The translations under genes and the position numbers were made by a program. The notes beneath the pieces were generated by a model, which made no database searches, was not told the DNA's origin, and was given only the letters and a program-made list of their open reading frames with translations. DNA of 64,000 nt. Origin: Epiperipatus broadwayi. Its lineage: Eukaryota > Onychophora > Udeonychophora > Euonychophora > Peripatidae. The stretch covers positions 6,901,100-6,965,099 of the forward strand of contig JAQFVV010000022.1 of the NCBI GenBank assembly GCA_028023455.1, given 5' to 3'. Shown in pieces: positions 1 through 11,552 of this stretch. Numbering within the stretch: position 1 is the first letter of the stretch; each line of letters begins with the position of its first letter.

Positions 1-2204
1 GTCAATCAAAATTCATAAAGAAAATATCTTTCATTCATGATAAATATAGAGCATTTATTGTTTTAAATAATATTATAAATACAATATTTCAAATAATATA
101 CCTTTATAAACCATTTCAAAATAATATCTTTATAATTATGATCACTCAAAAAAGACACACTTTAATATCATCCCAGTAATAAAAATTTATACATATTTTT
201 TTAATTATCTAATAGAACTAAACAAAATGTTGTAGAACACACTACTTACGTTAAAAAGAAATAGTTTGCACTTTTTTTTATTTGTAAAATACTATCAAAA
301 TTGGAATTATGGAATCTAGACATTAAAAAATATATAATTATGAAAGCATAAAGTTACTAAGTAAGGCTAGTTACTGATGATGATACATGTTAATTTTATA
401 CCTATAAAAAATATTTCACATCAAGATGTGACAAGTGCTTCACGTAAGTCTAATTGGCATAATAAAAAGATTAAATAAATACTAATTATACTGCTGAAAT
501 TAATCAGAAACTGCATTTCTCTGTAAAAGCAATTAACAATGAGAGAAATCTCAGTGTTAATAAATAAAAAAAAGACAAAGAAGTTTTGATCCTTTAAAAA
601 TTTATAATTTGAAAATTATTTTACTATTGTTCGCTATATACTTTGATTTACTGTATCACTAAACATTATGTCTTTATGAAAGAAGATACTGATAAAAATA
701 CACAATGATTTTAGAGTTCATGTTCATGCAACTAATTACAATCATATTTTTTTATTTTATGATCAGTGCTGATACTTCCTAGATTAATCTGGCATCTTTA
801 TTGCATTGATAAAAATAACTACATACGAATTGACTAACTACCAATTGGATGGTTAACTAATTGGTTATGAGCTATCTATCTAAAAAAAATTCTAGGCCTG
901 CATAGAAATCCTTAGCTATTTAAAATTCCATCTGATGTCATAGGCAAGATAGGTAGTTGTGCTGAGCTCTATATCACATGACTTTTTGTTTGAAAATCTA
1001 TTAAAAAATATTTGTAGAGATATGAGAGTATTGATTTATAATTCACCTATATTTCTTTATTAATTTTTTTTTATATATCTGCTATACTCTCCAATGAATA
1101 CTTACATATATATATAAACACAGTTTTGATCTAGTATCATTATGATAATGTGCTAAGAAAGAAACAACAAAAAACATAAGATCAAAGAGGTGTAATTTAT
1201 CACATAAAATGAATTTATAATGAACCAAAGAGTTAATAATATTCAAATTAGTAAGAAATGGGTTTCATAGATTCTTAGCAGAACAATTATGATTATGACA
1301 CTCACACATCAAAAGTATACTTGGTTTACTTAATTTAATATATTTTTATTCTGTGTTATATTTTCATATTATTAATAATGGCAGAATATCACAAAATATA
1401 TACACACACATGTAAAAAATAGTCTGTATAAATAGATACATGCTTAAATTTGAAGAATGTTAGTGTTCAATATTATTAATCATATAAATTAATACTGTTA
1501 GAAGGTTTTAAAAACATTTACAAAGATTGGTAGTAATTGATAGACAAGAAGACAATACTATGTAGATAATATCTTGTAAAAAGATATTTCATACCCTTAG
1601 ATTTAAAAATCATGAGACCATTGTTGGTGTGTCTAAATAAGTGTGAATCAGGCACATGTAGTCTAAGAAATATCCCAGAAAAACAACAGATGCAATTGTG
1701 CCAAGTATATTCTCCAAAGACAATCAAAAGTAACTAGGAAATAAAGTACTATATTATAACATTTAAAATGACCATTAGGAGTTGTTTTTCACTGATTGCT
1801 TTATTAACATCTCAATATATAGAATTATATTAAATTTCAAGATGCCATTTATAATATATCACTATTTACTTAGAATTATTTTCTTACCCCAGTGCAAATA
1901 AGTAAACAAACTAAGTATAATTTAGCAAGTAGAAATTTAAAATGTAAGCTAAATCAACTTAAATAACTCCTTATACTTTTCCACTAATCTTTAACAGAAA
2001 ATCCATGAAAAAAAACAATAGGAACCAAAGTTCACCAAATATAGGATGGTTAAGGCTTATATTTTTCAAACTTTGAATAAAATGCAAGTTTTTTAACTTT
2101 TTTTTTTTTAAAAAAAAAAAGTCTATAGTATGTTCAATAAAGTAGTAGGCTTAATCTTTTTTAGCCAAAGAATAATGAATCTTATTCAAATGCACAATTG
2201 TACC
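1..2204. other. AT-rich intergenic DNA, no feature found
   Basis: All six frames are broken by frequent stops and nothing resembles a known protein domain. The stretch holds only poly-A/T runs and short TA tracts (for example near 1105-1120). An open frame at 1518-1727 on the minus strand has no recognisable motif. Confidence 0.6.
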
Positions 2205-2220
2205 CAGTGACTTACTTTTT
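2205..2220. repeat. Left target-site duplication of the 2.2-kb tRNA-like retroposon
   Basis: The 16-bp sequence cagtgacttacttttt is repeated exactly at 2322-2337 on the far side of the insert. Confidence 0.8.
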
Positions 2221-2321
2221 TTTTCTCATGTGTCATAGCATCAGCCGGGAAGCGAACCCGCTATCCCGGGACAACTGCTTGTAAAGCAGCTGTAGCTGAC
2301 CTCTCGACCACCAATGCTTGA
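2221..2321 (-). mobile_element. tRNA-Val-like short retroposon (~100 bp)
   Basis: Read on the minus strand this is a tRNA-like sequence. The 7-nt acceptor strand AGCATTG pairs throughout, with two G-T wobbles, with TGATGCT. It has an A-box-like TGGTCGAGAGG, an anticodon stem with loop TTTACAA (anticodon TAC, valine) and a B-box-like GGTTCGCTTCC. A short tail ATGACACATGAG and an A-run follow. The unit is bounded by a perfect 16-bp direct repeat, cagtgacttacttttt, at 2205-2220 and 2322-2337, so it is a retroposed copy and not a resident tRNA gene. A homologous copy in the other orientation lies at 17368-17465 and shares the sequence before and after the tRNA part. Family role is inferred: an ultrashort SINE or tRNA retropseudogene with an internal pol III promoter. 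Confidence 0.75.
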
Positions 2322-2337
2322 CAGTGACTTACTTTTT
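2322..2337. repeat. Right target-site duplication of the 2.2-kb tRNA-like retroposon
   Basis: Exact 16-bp copy of 2205-2220. Confidence 0.8.
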
Positions 2338-2821
2338 ACTGTTTTTTTTTACAAAATAAAACAAAAAAAAGTACAATGGAAACAAATATTAATCTAAATT
2401 TTTAAATCTTTTTTTTGTTGATCATTAAAAATGAGCTCTTTAATTTTTTTATTTTTAATTAAATATACTGTATGGATATGGAAATAAATGTTTATTGCTA
2501 TATGTACAGGATGTTTGAAAATACATATCCAACAGATATTAAAATTACTTCAATCAACTCTCATCTATTATTTATGCATTAATCATTTTTTCTGCATTTC
2601 TTTGCTGCTTTCTTTGGTTACCAATTCAGTGAAATAAAAATGCATACTATTTTTCCACACTGCCATCAGTTTTCAAACTGTCTTTCCCCACATCCCTCTT
2701 TTTTTTTAAAAAAAAATAAATAAATCATGGGTCCCAATGCAATATTTTTCCATATGGATAGTTGTTTTTTTTTGTATGATTTGAAATGACACAAAATACT
2801 ATTATTGTGTATATACACATA

Positions 2822-2880
2822 CACATATTAATAATTAGGTATCACTCCACTACACATGCTGTTAGATAGATTTTAAACAT
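2822..2880. repeat. Half copy of the 3.1-kb foldback repeat
   Basis: The words attaataattagg and actccactacacatgc here match, with a few changes, one arm of the inverted repeat at 3085-3243. This is a dispersed single-arm copy of the same sequence. The rest of 2338-3084 is plain AT-rich DNA. Confidence 0.5.
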
Positions 2881-3084
2881 TTAATTAATGCTCTCCTTTC
2901 CAAACACAAGATAGTCTTTTGACAAGACAGAATGAATCATTCTATTTTTTAAACCTAAAGTTATATGTTAAGGCAAATCTTAAGCATTTGGAAATGAGAG
3001 CATGAAGCTATTAAATAATCCCTTTCAATTCCTTTTATTATGTTTTAATGAATGATGCTTGCAAAATTTTTACAATTTACAATA

Positions 3085-3243
3085 CATCATTATTTATATA
3101 ACACTATGTTTTAAAACTGTAATAATAATTAGGAATCATTCCACTGCACGTGCTAAATAGTTTAACTCTAGCGCATGTGTAGTGGAGTAAACCCTAATTA
3201 TTATTACAGCTTAAAACATAGCACTATATAAATAACTCATTAT
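3085..3243. repeat. Inverted repeat, ~150-bp foldback or MITE-like element
   Basis: The left arm runs from about 3092 (TTATATAACACTATG..., then TAATAATTAGG and a CCACTGCACGTGCTAAA end). The right arm to about 3231 is its imperfect reverse complement, with the centre near 3161. Both arms contain a 'ccact-cacatgc' motif. No convincing target duplication was found. It may be a MITE or a small foldback retroposon like others in this window. Confidence 0.6.
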
Positions 3244-6050
3244 ATATGTTTAACATACACATATTATAACTAGCTCATTATTAATGTTTGGTCATTAATA
3301 ATAAATTAATATATATAAAATAATATTAGAAATTTCCTAATATATTGTGAATTTTATTGCTAACAAATTCCTTTCAATTTTTTTTTTCATGTTCTAGAAT
3401 ATTATTTGAATATATGTAAAGCCTTATTGTCAAAAAATGGTTAAATGAAGTAAACTCAGAATCAAAACAAAAACTGCCCCATCTACAAACCTTTTTTTTT
3501 TTGTCAGATATTTTTTCTTAAGATAGAATATATTCTGATTGAATCAGTTACAAGCATACTAAATTTCATACTTTAAATTGAAGCAAATGACAATAAGAGA
3601 TTTTAAATAAGATTTCTAAATAAAAAAAACTTGTGCTTGTATTTAATCACTATAATTTCTGAGGCATTAAAATTAAATTATATATATATATGTGTATATA
3701 TATACATGCATAGGTCTTTTTTGCAAATAGGTGTACATTTTTTGAATAAGCAGATTTCAGATATTTCAGTGAAAAATCATTAAATTGTTATCTATCATTT
3801 ATATAAGGTTTCCAGTTCTGTTATTTATTTTCTTCAATCTCTTAAAAAATGATGGATCAAAAGTTCACTATACATATGTTTAATTTATTATATTTTAAAT
3901 AATCCCAAATTAAAGCTATACAATTACTATAATTATGAGAACAATATGTTGTTTCATTAATCAAATAAATGAGTTTTTTCTTTTAAAATATATATATAAC
4001 CAAGTAATAAAGTTTTATCATGGTTATTGGGCAATACTAATAGATTGCTAACTTATGTTAAAAATCTATACAATTTATTGCTCTATCATAATTCACATTT
4101 TCTATTTTTTTTAATTATTTATCAGTTCTTTTTATATTACATGATCAAGATTCCACTTTACCCACTTTTTTTTTTGTGATTTGAAATATTAAAATCATAA
4201 ATATTTTTTCTAAAAAGATTATCAAGACATTTATTACTGATAACCAATGAAAAGTTAAAATAAGAAAAGATTCCATAAACCATACTTCTTATAGTATATT
4301 TTTCAAATATCCGAAAAAGATTGCTAGCCAATAGAAACTATCATATTTTAAATAAAGCATTGAAAAAAGTGTTTCATGGGAAGTATGATTTTGCAAAGAT
4401 TTATAAAAGCAATGCAATAAAAGTGGAAAGATTTTGGATAGTATGGAACTGACTAGACCATAATCTTAGAGGCCTAATCTCATACTTACGTGTAAATCTT
4501 TTCAATCCCAATTCAGTAATAATCATGTATAAGTAAAAAGATAAAGCAGTTTATTTTTAACTAATCCACTTCAAAGTAATGATTTCTACACAGAAACTGT
4601 GAAAGAAAAGATAATTTTCACCAGACTAGTTAAAATATGAGATAAGAAAAGTTTTTTCTTCTTTGATTAAAACTGTTAGAATAATTATATATGTGTGCAT
4701 ATGTGAAAGATAATATTATTATACATCTTCTACTTGATCCAGATTTGAAATGCTATAAGTTGTTAAGGGGCAGCAAGCAATGGCAAATTACATCCGAAAA
4801 TGCTCAAAAATTATCACAAAGTTCAGGCTATCATTACCTAATAACTTCAAATTGCCTTCAGGAAAAGAACTTCCTGCGCATATATTTAAGTACAGATTTT
4901 AGATAAAAATTTGCTGCAAATTTGGGCTGAATTTCAAAAATCCATGTTAGAATTCCAACCTGATTGCATTTATTTCTGCTTAGCTTTTGTGCAATATACC
5001 TTTAAATTTCTAGTTTTTATTTAATCATAGTTTTTTAATATTATTATTAATAGCATGTTCTGTTTAATTAGAAAAAGACTTTATATAAAACAAAAACTGT
5101 CACAATTGGTTATTATTAAAAAAACAAAAAAATTTCTAACTAAAAATATATTTTTAATTTTTTTGATTTCTAGAGTGAAAATATATTGCATAAAACTTTT
5201 AATCATTTTAATAAAATCTCATTTTTAGTTATCAGCCATTATTTAACTTAGATGGCAGATGCCAAAAATGAAAAAAATAAAAGAATTCCATATAATCCTT
5301 ATGAAGACAAAATTAAATTTTCAATAATAATAAATATTACTTTTTTCACAACACAAATATATTTTAAAAAGATCAAATTCTGTTTAGACTATAAGTATTA
5401 AGGCTTTGTAGTAAAATTTGTCTATTCAGATTTATTACAACATAATATATAAAATAATATAATTTAAAATATTATTATTCTAGGTGCAGCTCAGAATGCT
5501 ATTATACTATTATCCATTCCAAAAGATTATGTGCCCAAACTTACAAATGAATGATGTTATATATATAGCTATCATTATTACATGAATATTTACAAATGAA
5601 TATAGATGACTTGCTGACTAGTATATAAAGACCAACATGATAAGTTTACTGGTTCTTATCTCGTGCTTTTTTCTCTCTCAGAAGCCAAATAGATAGATTA
5701 AGATATGAATGTATATTTATATATAAATGAATATTTTCTTTTTACTTGTGGTAAATGAAAAAATTATGGTCCTAATTTTCTAAATGCTACGAAGTTAGGG
5801 CCAAGACAGAAGTTGATAATTTAAACATAGACAGTACTATTCAAACGGTCTTGCAAAATTTCTGGAATGAAAAAATTATCTAATACTAAAGATAAGGAAT
5901 TGTCAGACTTTTTTCTTAGAAAATGATTTGAAAAGTTAATATATACTTTCTGTAAAGGTACAAATTTTGAAAATATAAACAGAATAAAATTCTTAAATAA
6001 AAGATTTAAAAAACATTATGGAGATTTATATTATACAGAAAATCAAGATT
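3244..6050. other. AT-rich intergenic DNA, no supported gene
   Basis: The stretch holds TA microsatellite tracts (about 3676-3705 and 3988-4000) and poly-A/T runs. A 71-codon open frame at 4691-4906 on the plus strand lacks any recognisable motif and I do not call it a gene. Confidence 0.55.
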
Positions 6051-6064
6051 ATTTGTTCAACTTA

Positions 6065-6310
6065 AAAAGATACAATATGTATAACATATTCATTTATTTA
6101 AACATTTCCAAATACAAACAAGTTAGAAATAACACACATAAGACAAGTCAGGTTATTAGATTACACAATGTTTTGAGCGGTATTATCTTCTGCTCTTTTT
6201 CAGGTGTTACTGGCCTGTCCAATGACAATGAGTTGAACTTACACTTTTAGATTCTTGAATAATGAATTTTAAGGCAACACTCTAACCGATTGAGCTATTC
6301 TACTAAAGCT
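6065..6310 (-). mobile_element. tRNA-headed SINE, left half of a head-to-head pair
   Basis: On the minus strand the element begins with a tRNA-like head (A-box-like TAGCTCAATCGGTTAGAG) at about 6275-6300. A conserved 'GTTGCCTTAAAATTC' block and 'ATTCAAGAATCTAAAAG' follow, then the tail with AACACCTGAA, CTCAAAACATTGTG and a TTGTTTGTATTTGG...TTTAAATAAA end. It faces a diverged copy at 6305-6535, heads together. The same head-to-head layout recurs at 61.4-61.86 kb, and the tails alone are inverted at 14.36-14.75 kb. Confidence 0.65.
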
Positions 6311-6540
6311 TAATTTGTTAGAGTGTTGCCTTAAAATTCAATATTCAAGAATCTAAAAGGTGTAAATTTGACTTCTATGCTATCATTGTCACTGGTTAAA
6401 TTAGCAACACCTGAAGAAGACCAAAGAATAATATCACTCAAAACATTGTGTAATCTACTAATCTGTGTTGTCTTTGTGTGTTATTACTAACAGTTGTTTG
6501 TATTTGGAGACGTTTAAATAAAATTTAAAATTTTCTAGTA
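6305..6540 (+). mobile_element. tRNA-headed SINE, right half of a head-to-head pair
   Basis: The plus-strand copy starts at the degenerate head TTTGTTAGAGTGTTGCC and continues through the same CCTTAAAATTC and ATTCAAGAATC blocks. The tail contains CACCTGAAGAAG, CACTCAAAACATTGTG and TTGTTTGTATTTGG, ending with an AATAAA at 6517-6522. The tail resembles the 3' region of a partner retroelement, but the partner is unknown. Together with the minus-strand half it forms an imperfect inverted repeat of about 470 bp. Confidence 0.65.
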
Positions 6541-7325
6541 TTATCTCATCTAAAATACCATTACCACAAACCTTCAAGAAAACAATTTTTTAAAAAACAA
6601 TCAGTGCTTTAACACTCATTAGATTATCCTAGATACTAGCAAGCTAATAAATTAGATATCTATTTATTAGTCAATATTCAAAGTGACTATCATATAAATC
6701 AATTTGATCTTTCAGATGCTTTTAATATGTCAACAATAAATTCCAATACTATTTACTTATGCTTCAACTCAATACCATTGAAAATTTCCATAGATGATAA
6801 ACTTATCAAAAGTATTTTCTAAAATATGATAAATCCCCATATTATGGATATTTATTGAGATTATCTAGATAAGTTTCAGAAGATATACAGGGAAATATAA
6901 GTATTTGTAAAGTCTTCCCAATTCTCTGATCTGACACCAGCAACTTCTGTTTGTGAGATATGCTGAGAAAGTGTGCCATATTTATGATGGTATGCTTACT
7001 CTAAGGCAGGTATTAATTAAATGAAAATTTCAAACATTTCTAATTGTGCATTGAACAGATTGAGAATATGTGTAAATAAAATTCTACAATATGAAATTAG
7101 ATTATATTTAACTACAATAAATATATTTTCCATATCAATTAAAATAATTTTAATTAAGCCAGTATATAAATTTTTTGGATCCAGTTCAATTGGGCTCCGC
7201 CATGATAAAAGTAATAATATATATTCATATATATATGAAAATAAAGATTGTAATGATAGGACCATCTGCTAACTTCAAAAATAATAACGAAGATGGTTAA
7301 TAATTTTTGACTATTTTGCTTATTC
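6541..7325. other. AT-rich intergenic DNA
   Basis: Nothing recognisable. The overlapping open frames on both strands at 7017-7272 mirror each other and have no domain-like content. Confidence 0.55.
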
Positions 7326-7329
7326 ATTG

Positions 7330-7775
7330 CAGACTAAACCTGTATAAAGTTACAATGAAATAAATCTAGAAAAGATTTTTTAGATATAGACGTACATCTA
7401 TAAAAACTAAGATCAGAATTGTTGAAGTTATGGTATTTGCTGCAATTCTCTATGAATGTGAAAAAGAATAGAAAAAGTATTAATATTTTTGAACTGTGAT
7501 TCGAAAAAGATTTCTGACAATTCAATGGTCAGTAAGGTAAATGAAAAAATGGATATCTAGTCAGATCCAGACCTAAATTATTTTGAAATTTTCTCTGTTT
7601 TAGTCATACCATAAGATGATCTACACAATGGGGAAAGTTTATAATGCTTGGAAAAGTTATGAGAAAAGAGGATAATCAGTCATAAGACTGTTGTATTCTG
7701 TCATAATAATGAATGCACCTTTGAGCAGCCTGAAAAATAAACTGACAATAGATCACTCACGAAAAATGCTATTTA
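7330..7775 (+). pseudogene. RTE/BovB-like LINE, C-terminal RT-region fossil
   Basis: In shifting plus-strand frames the translation keeps the order typical of the region after the RT domain of RTE-like LINEs. TSIKTKIRIVEVMVFAAILY corresponds to the family block ending in MYGCESW. A degenerate INIFEL block follows, and then GKLEKR-like remnants before a final basic segment. There are many stops and frameshifts and no open frame. The same family is better preserved at 29995-30350 and also present at 40250-40735. The assignment rests on remembered family patterns, so the clade within RTE-like elements is uncertain. Confidence 0.55.
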
Positions 7776-7779
7776 CATG

Positions 7780-8605
7780 AAGCCAATTTGATTGCACTTA
7801 ATATATTTATATGTACTCTTAGCACAAATATTATTCTTGTATTGCTTAATTTTTGTTTGAATTAGATTACCAGAGAAGAATTTTTATTATATATCAATAG
7901 ATTAGGTAAAATTGACATAATAAATATTAACAACAGAATATAACCATTGCAAGTTTAAAATAAAATAAATAAATGATTGCAAATGATTAGATAAATAAAA
8001 TACTTTGCTCAAAATACTCATAAGGAGTCTGTATCTTCCCTAAAACATATTTCCCCTTGATAGTCTAGTTGTGCCAAATATCAACAGTTTGTTTATATTT
8101 TCAAACTCAGCAAATTGAATTATTATAATGCCTACTAACATCAAATAAAAATCAAATTATTGTATTTGCCAGCTCATAGGATGTACTCTTTCCCCTCAGA
8201 ATAAGCCTAAAATATGGGGTACATTTTATGTGCCGGTAATCAAAATTATGAGTTGAAATTTCAGTCAGTCTAAAACTTCTGGTTTATATTAACATACATA
8301 CATTGCATTTTGTCTTTTTGTGAAACAGTAGTTTCGAATAAATCATTTCCATAATGTTTTTTTCTATTCTGTAAAGATAATCAGTTGTGTGATATATTTT
8401 ATACTTCATTACTGAAAGAGGGAGCATTCCAGTAAAATAAAAGTTCAGATCCATTGACACTTCAAGGTTACAATTCATCCAATGTGTACATACATGATCA
8501 CACTTCAACAATACACTGTAACATTTAAAGTTGGTAGATTTGTCCAGAACATTATTGATATTCTATGATATTTTAGTTTGAGATTTTTTGGCAAAATGGG
8601 GCTCA
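7780..8605. other. AT-rich intergenic DNA
   Basis: No domain or repeat was recognised. The small minus-strand open frame at 8284-8511 lacks support. Confidence 0.5.
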
Positions 8606-8609
8606 AAAA

Positions 8610-9050
8610 CAATGCCAATTCTGCTATGATATTGCAATCAAGCTGCAAGTGGCTACATATGTTAAAGAACAGGGAAACAAGGCAGCAGAGGGGAATTTTG
8701 GGTCACTGCCAACTGGAAAGATAAAACTCGGGAAAGCAGAAGAGGACATATAAAAAAGCAATTCATAGTAAACACAATCTGCAACATTCAATTTCAAAAT
8801 ATCCAGAACTAGAAGAATTAAAAACTTGGATATTAGACCACAAAAGCTCAAGATTTTCAGCTTCAATAAAAATTATTATTCAACAAGCAAGACTAATAGC
8901 TACTAACAGAGGCATCACTGATTTTACAGGATTAACATCATGGTGTTCTAGATTCATAAAGAAAAATGGTCTACATATGTGGACTAAAACAAAAATAGTT
9001 CTGGAGATGAATTTCTGGGTTTTGAGGATGAAGATTAAAAGATATCAAAC
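8610..9050 (+). pseudogene. pogo-like transposase remnant: CENP-B-type HTH fused to a C-terminal tail
   Basis: The plus-strand translation starts with YDIAIKLQVATYVKEQGNKA (about 8627-8685) and NFGSLPTGK. These match the first helix-turn-helix of pogo/CENP-B-like proteins. After a stop and a frame change, SKYPELEELKTWILDHK (about 8797 onward) leads into ARLIATNRGITDFTG and SWCSRFIKKNGLHMWTKTK (to about 8997), the second, CENP-B-type DNA-binding half. Directly after this a frame change gives SSGDEFLGFEDED and a stop, which looks like an acidic C-terminal tail. The whole DDE catalytic domain is missing, which suggests an internally deleted, non-autonomous copy. It is broken by at least two frameshifts. 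Family assignment is by motif recall. Confidence 0.6.
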
Positions 9051-9734
9051 TGCAATGTTCTCTATATACATTTTTTGTAGACATAAATAACTATAAAATT
9101 AGTACAATAAATCATTATGGAAATTCACAGAAAAATGTAGAAAATTATTATTTTTTTCTTAAAAGTGCATAAATACTGTATCTTCAATAATAATAATAAT
9201 AATAATAATAAAAATAATTGAATGATTTATTACTAGGAAAAAATAATTGAATGATTTATTACTTAGGAGTTCATAAGAAGTATTAGCCCCAGATGTAAGA
9301 GATGATCATGAGACCCATGAACCTTGAACTCCATAGTTTATTCTTATTATCAATATACTAAACTATATCAGGCATAGTATATAATAAAAGAATGTTTAAT
9401 AAAACTAGATATAATTATACATGGAGATAATTAGTTTACTGATTATCAAACAAATTAAAAAATAATAATAGCTATAGATTTTCCCAGTATAAATAATTCA
9501 GATACAGCTAAATACTATAAATTGTTGGCTAATTCTATTTTAAATTGCGTAGTCCTGGGCAGAATATTTCTTTTACATTTAACCTAATACATGCTTGCAA
9601 AAGCATTTCAATTGATTTTTATTCAATAAATAAAAATGGAAAATATTTCAAGAAAATAAACTCTTCTTTCAAAAATAATATTTTTTAAATTATAAAAAAT
9701 CAGAGTTACTCATGCCATAGTCCTATAATCTATC
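9051..9734. other. AT-rich DNA with a short AAT run and a tandem duplication
   Basis: A short (AAT)n tract lies at about 9187-9210. A 24-bp unit beginning aaaataattg is duplicated in tandem at 9211-9234 and 9240-9263. No gene seen. Confidence 0.6.
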
Positions 9735-9742
9735 ATTTATAC

Positions 9743-10175
9743 CAGGGGTGGCAAAGACATAGACTGTGGTCAACCAGTCGACTGCAAGGTCTCTGGAAGT
9801 CAACCGCGAAGCTGTTGTGAACGCTAACAAATTATACTGATAAATTCAGGCTGATTTGAATATAAAAAATAATAAAAAGAAAAAATTCAAAATTATTCTC
9901 GTTTAAAAATAGTTAAATTTAAAATATACTGTCGATCTCAAAAATAAAGTTAGGTTGGAAGAAGTTGAAAAGAATTAAATTATTTTTGTGAACTTTTTAA
10001 AACACTTCGTCTAGCTAGCAAATAATCTCCAATGAGATTTAAAAAGAAAACAGGACTTTGAACTGTTATTTCCAGCAAAAATAACATTTTTTTTTTCTGG
10101 TTTCCAACGTAGTCGCCTCAGGTACACTTTCACCAAAAAAGTTGCTCCAAACGTCTAAAAGTTTGGCTATCCCTG
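9743..10175. mobile_element. Non-autonomous hAT element with perfect 8-bp TSD
   Basis: The 433-bp element begins CAGGGGTGGCAAAGAC, and its other end read inward is CAGGGATAGCCAAACTTTT. These are imperfect terminal inverted repeats of hAT type. It is flanked by a perfect 8-bp duplication, atttatac, at 9735-9742 and 10176-10183, the TSD length of hAT transposons. The interior has no coding capacity, so it would depend on a transposase from elsewhere. It is slightly less AT-rich at its ends than its surroundings. Confidence 0.85.
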
Positions 10176-10183
10176 ATTTATAC

Positions 10184-10469
10184 AATTACATCCTTTAACT
10201 TATATTGCTGAACTTATAACTGAATTTATTTATTAATTTTCATTTATTGCTTTGTCCAGTTCATTTTAATCTTTTAAATTCCACCATTCTTCCTTACATT
10301 TTTTTATTCAATGGTACAATACAGAATTTCAATTATTTGATGATTTTATTTATGTGAAAGTTGTATTTTAAAGGACAATTATTCTATTTGAAATTATTGT
10401 ATTCTTTAAATATAACTTTCAACTCTTCATTAAAATATTTATGATAGTTTGCATTTTAATGATGTAAGT
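10184..10469. other. AT-rich intergenic DNA
   Basis: Nothing recognisable between the two hAT remnants. Confidence 0.6.
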
Positions 10470-10780
10470 CAGGGGTCCCCAACCCTATGCCTGTGGGCAC
10501 CATGGTGCCCGCAGACCATTTTACGTGTGCCCGCCGCTATCCGGACATGATAAAAAATTATTTATCTGATACAAATAAATTTAATTTTTAAAATTTCTTA
10601 TAAATTATTGTATTATATTGTAATCAAATTGTAGGGCATACTATATTACAGCGTAAAAATATAAACGTTAATTATATGTTAAAATTTTATTTTTGAAATA
10701 AATATTTTTTTGTACATTATATGTATTATTAACAATATCCAACTATAAATTTACATTGAAAAAATAAATGATACTCGCCA
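10470..10780 (+). mobile_element. hAT-type MITE fragment, 3'-truncated
   Basis: It starts CAGGGGTCCCCAACC, a common hAT terminal motif, then GTGGGCACCATGGTGCCCGC. Its interior up to the block reading GAAAAAATAAATGATACTC is the reverse complement of the interior of the copy at 16438-16745. The far terminal repeat is missing here, so it is truncated. The 8 bases before the start are atgtaagt, with no matching copy downstream, as expected for a truncated end. Confidence 0.65.
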
Positions 10781-11275
10781 TCTGTTTGAAAAAAATAAAT
10801 GACGAATATATATGATGACTCTTGACTCTGTCTTTCCATAATATTATTGTAGTCTTAATATTTTTTTACAGGTTTTTAAATATTGGTATAACACTGAGAC
10901 AAATACCTTATTATTGAAGATGATTTTTAAAAAAGACAAGAGATCATGGCTATTAAGGAATGTAAACTTTTGTATCCCAATAAAATTTTAGTAATCTTTT
11001 AGATATGAAAAATATATTTATTGAACAAGAGTCTGTATATATACACATAATCCAGACTTACACAGTTAATATATCTCATAAGATTATCCATAAGTCAATA
11101 TAAGAAAATGCCAAAAAAATTATAACCGTTTATTGTTATGATTTATTAAAGTGTATCTTTTATCAATCATGTTTTCAGTATTCCTATAGTGAAAATGTTT
11201 TTATAAAATATAAAAACACACTAAATTTCTAACAATTTAAAATAAAGAATATCTAGCAATTAACTATTCAGTATT
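10781..11275. other. AT-rich intergenic DNA
   Basis: No gene or recognisable repeat. Confidence 0.55.
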
Positions 11276-11375
11276 TACATATAGAGGATTTGAACTCAGA
11301 CTTTCAAATATCCTTCAACTATCCACACTATCTCATACCATTGATACACATGACCAAACACGTGTAGAAAAGATA

Positions 11376-11436
11376 AATAATCACCAATATACATATTTTG
11401 TGCTGAACCAGCACACATCAGTTGATCCAGATTATC
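11376..11436 (-). ncRNA. Decayed type I hammerhead ribozyme
   Basis: On the minus strand the core reads CTGATGT instead of CTGATGA, and CAAAA in place of GAAA. The stem II hairpin TGTGCTGGTTCAGCACA is still well paired. The stem I sides (GATAATC with GATTATT; TCAA with TTGG) still pair, with wobbles. The core changes predict an inactive ribozyme. Confidence 0.6.
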
Positions 11437-11504
11437 ATCTCCCATGTATATATATATAATCAGTGCTCAGTTTATATTAAGATAGCAAATCTTCAAACTT
11501 TAAT

Positions 11505-11552
11505 GGATAGGTTTCGATTTACTCCAACCTCCAACTCATCAGCCATCCATAC
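11505..11552 (-). ncRNA. Possible second hammerhead-like core upstream
   Basis: In the 5' part of the 11.4-kb element the minus strand reads CTGATGAG (11535-11542) followed about 20 nt later by CGAAAC (11511-11516). That is the spacing of a hammerhead core. The intervening stem II pairing is weak, and the flanking ATGGATGG and ATCCAT segments can pair. The matching region of the 15.0-kb copy has lost both core words. Treated as tentative. Confidence 0.3.

Noticed and set aside
2221-2321. Functional tRNA-Val(TAC) gene
   Set aside because: The perfect 16-bp target duplication and the shared tail with the 17.4-kb copy show that it is a retroposed element, although the cloverleaf is largely readable.
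4691-4906. 71-codon plus-strand open frame
   Set aside because: No motif, no homologous pattern, no codon bias distinguishable from its AT-rich surroundings.
6170-6440. Hammerhead ribozyme in the SINE tail (CTGAAGA...CAAAAC)
   Set aside because: The core differs from CTGATGA and GAAA at essential positions and the outer CAACAC and GTTGTG segments are complementary only in parallel, so no stem I or III can form. Kept only as a hammerhead-like pattern.
7017-7272. Overlapping open frames on both strands
   Set aside because: They mirror each other and carry no domain-like pattern; at most one could be coding and neither is supported.
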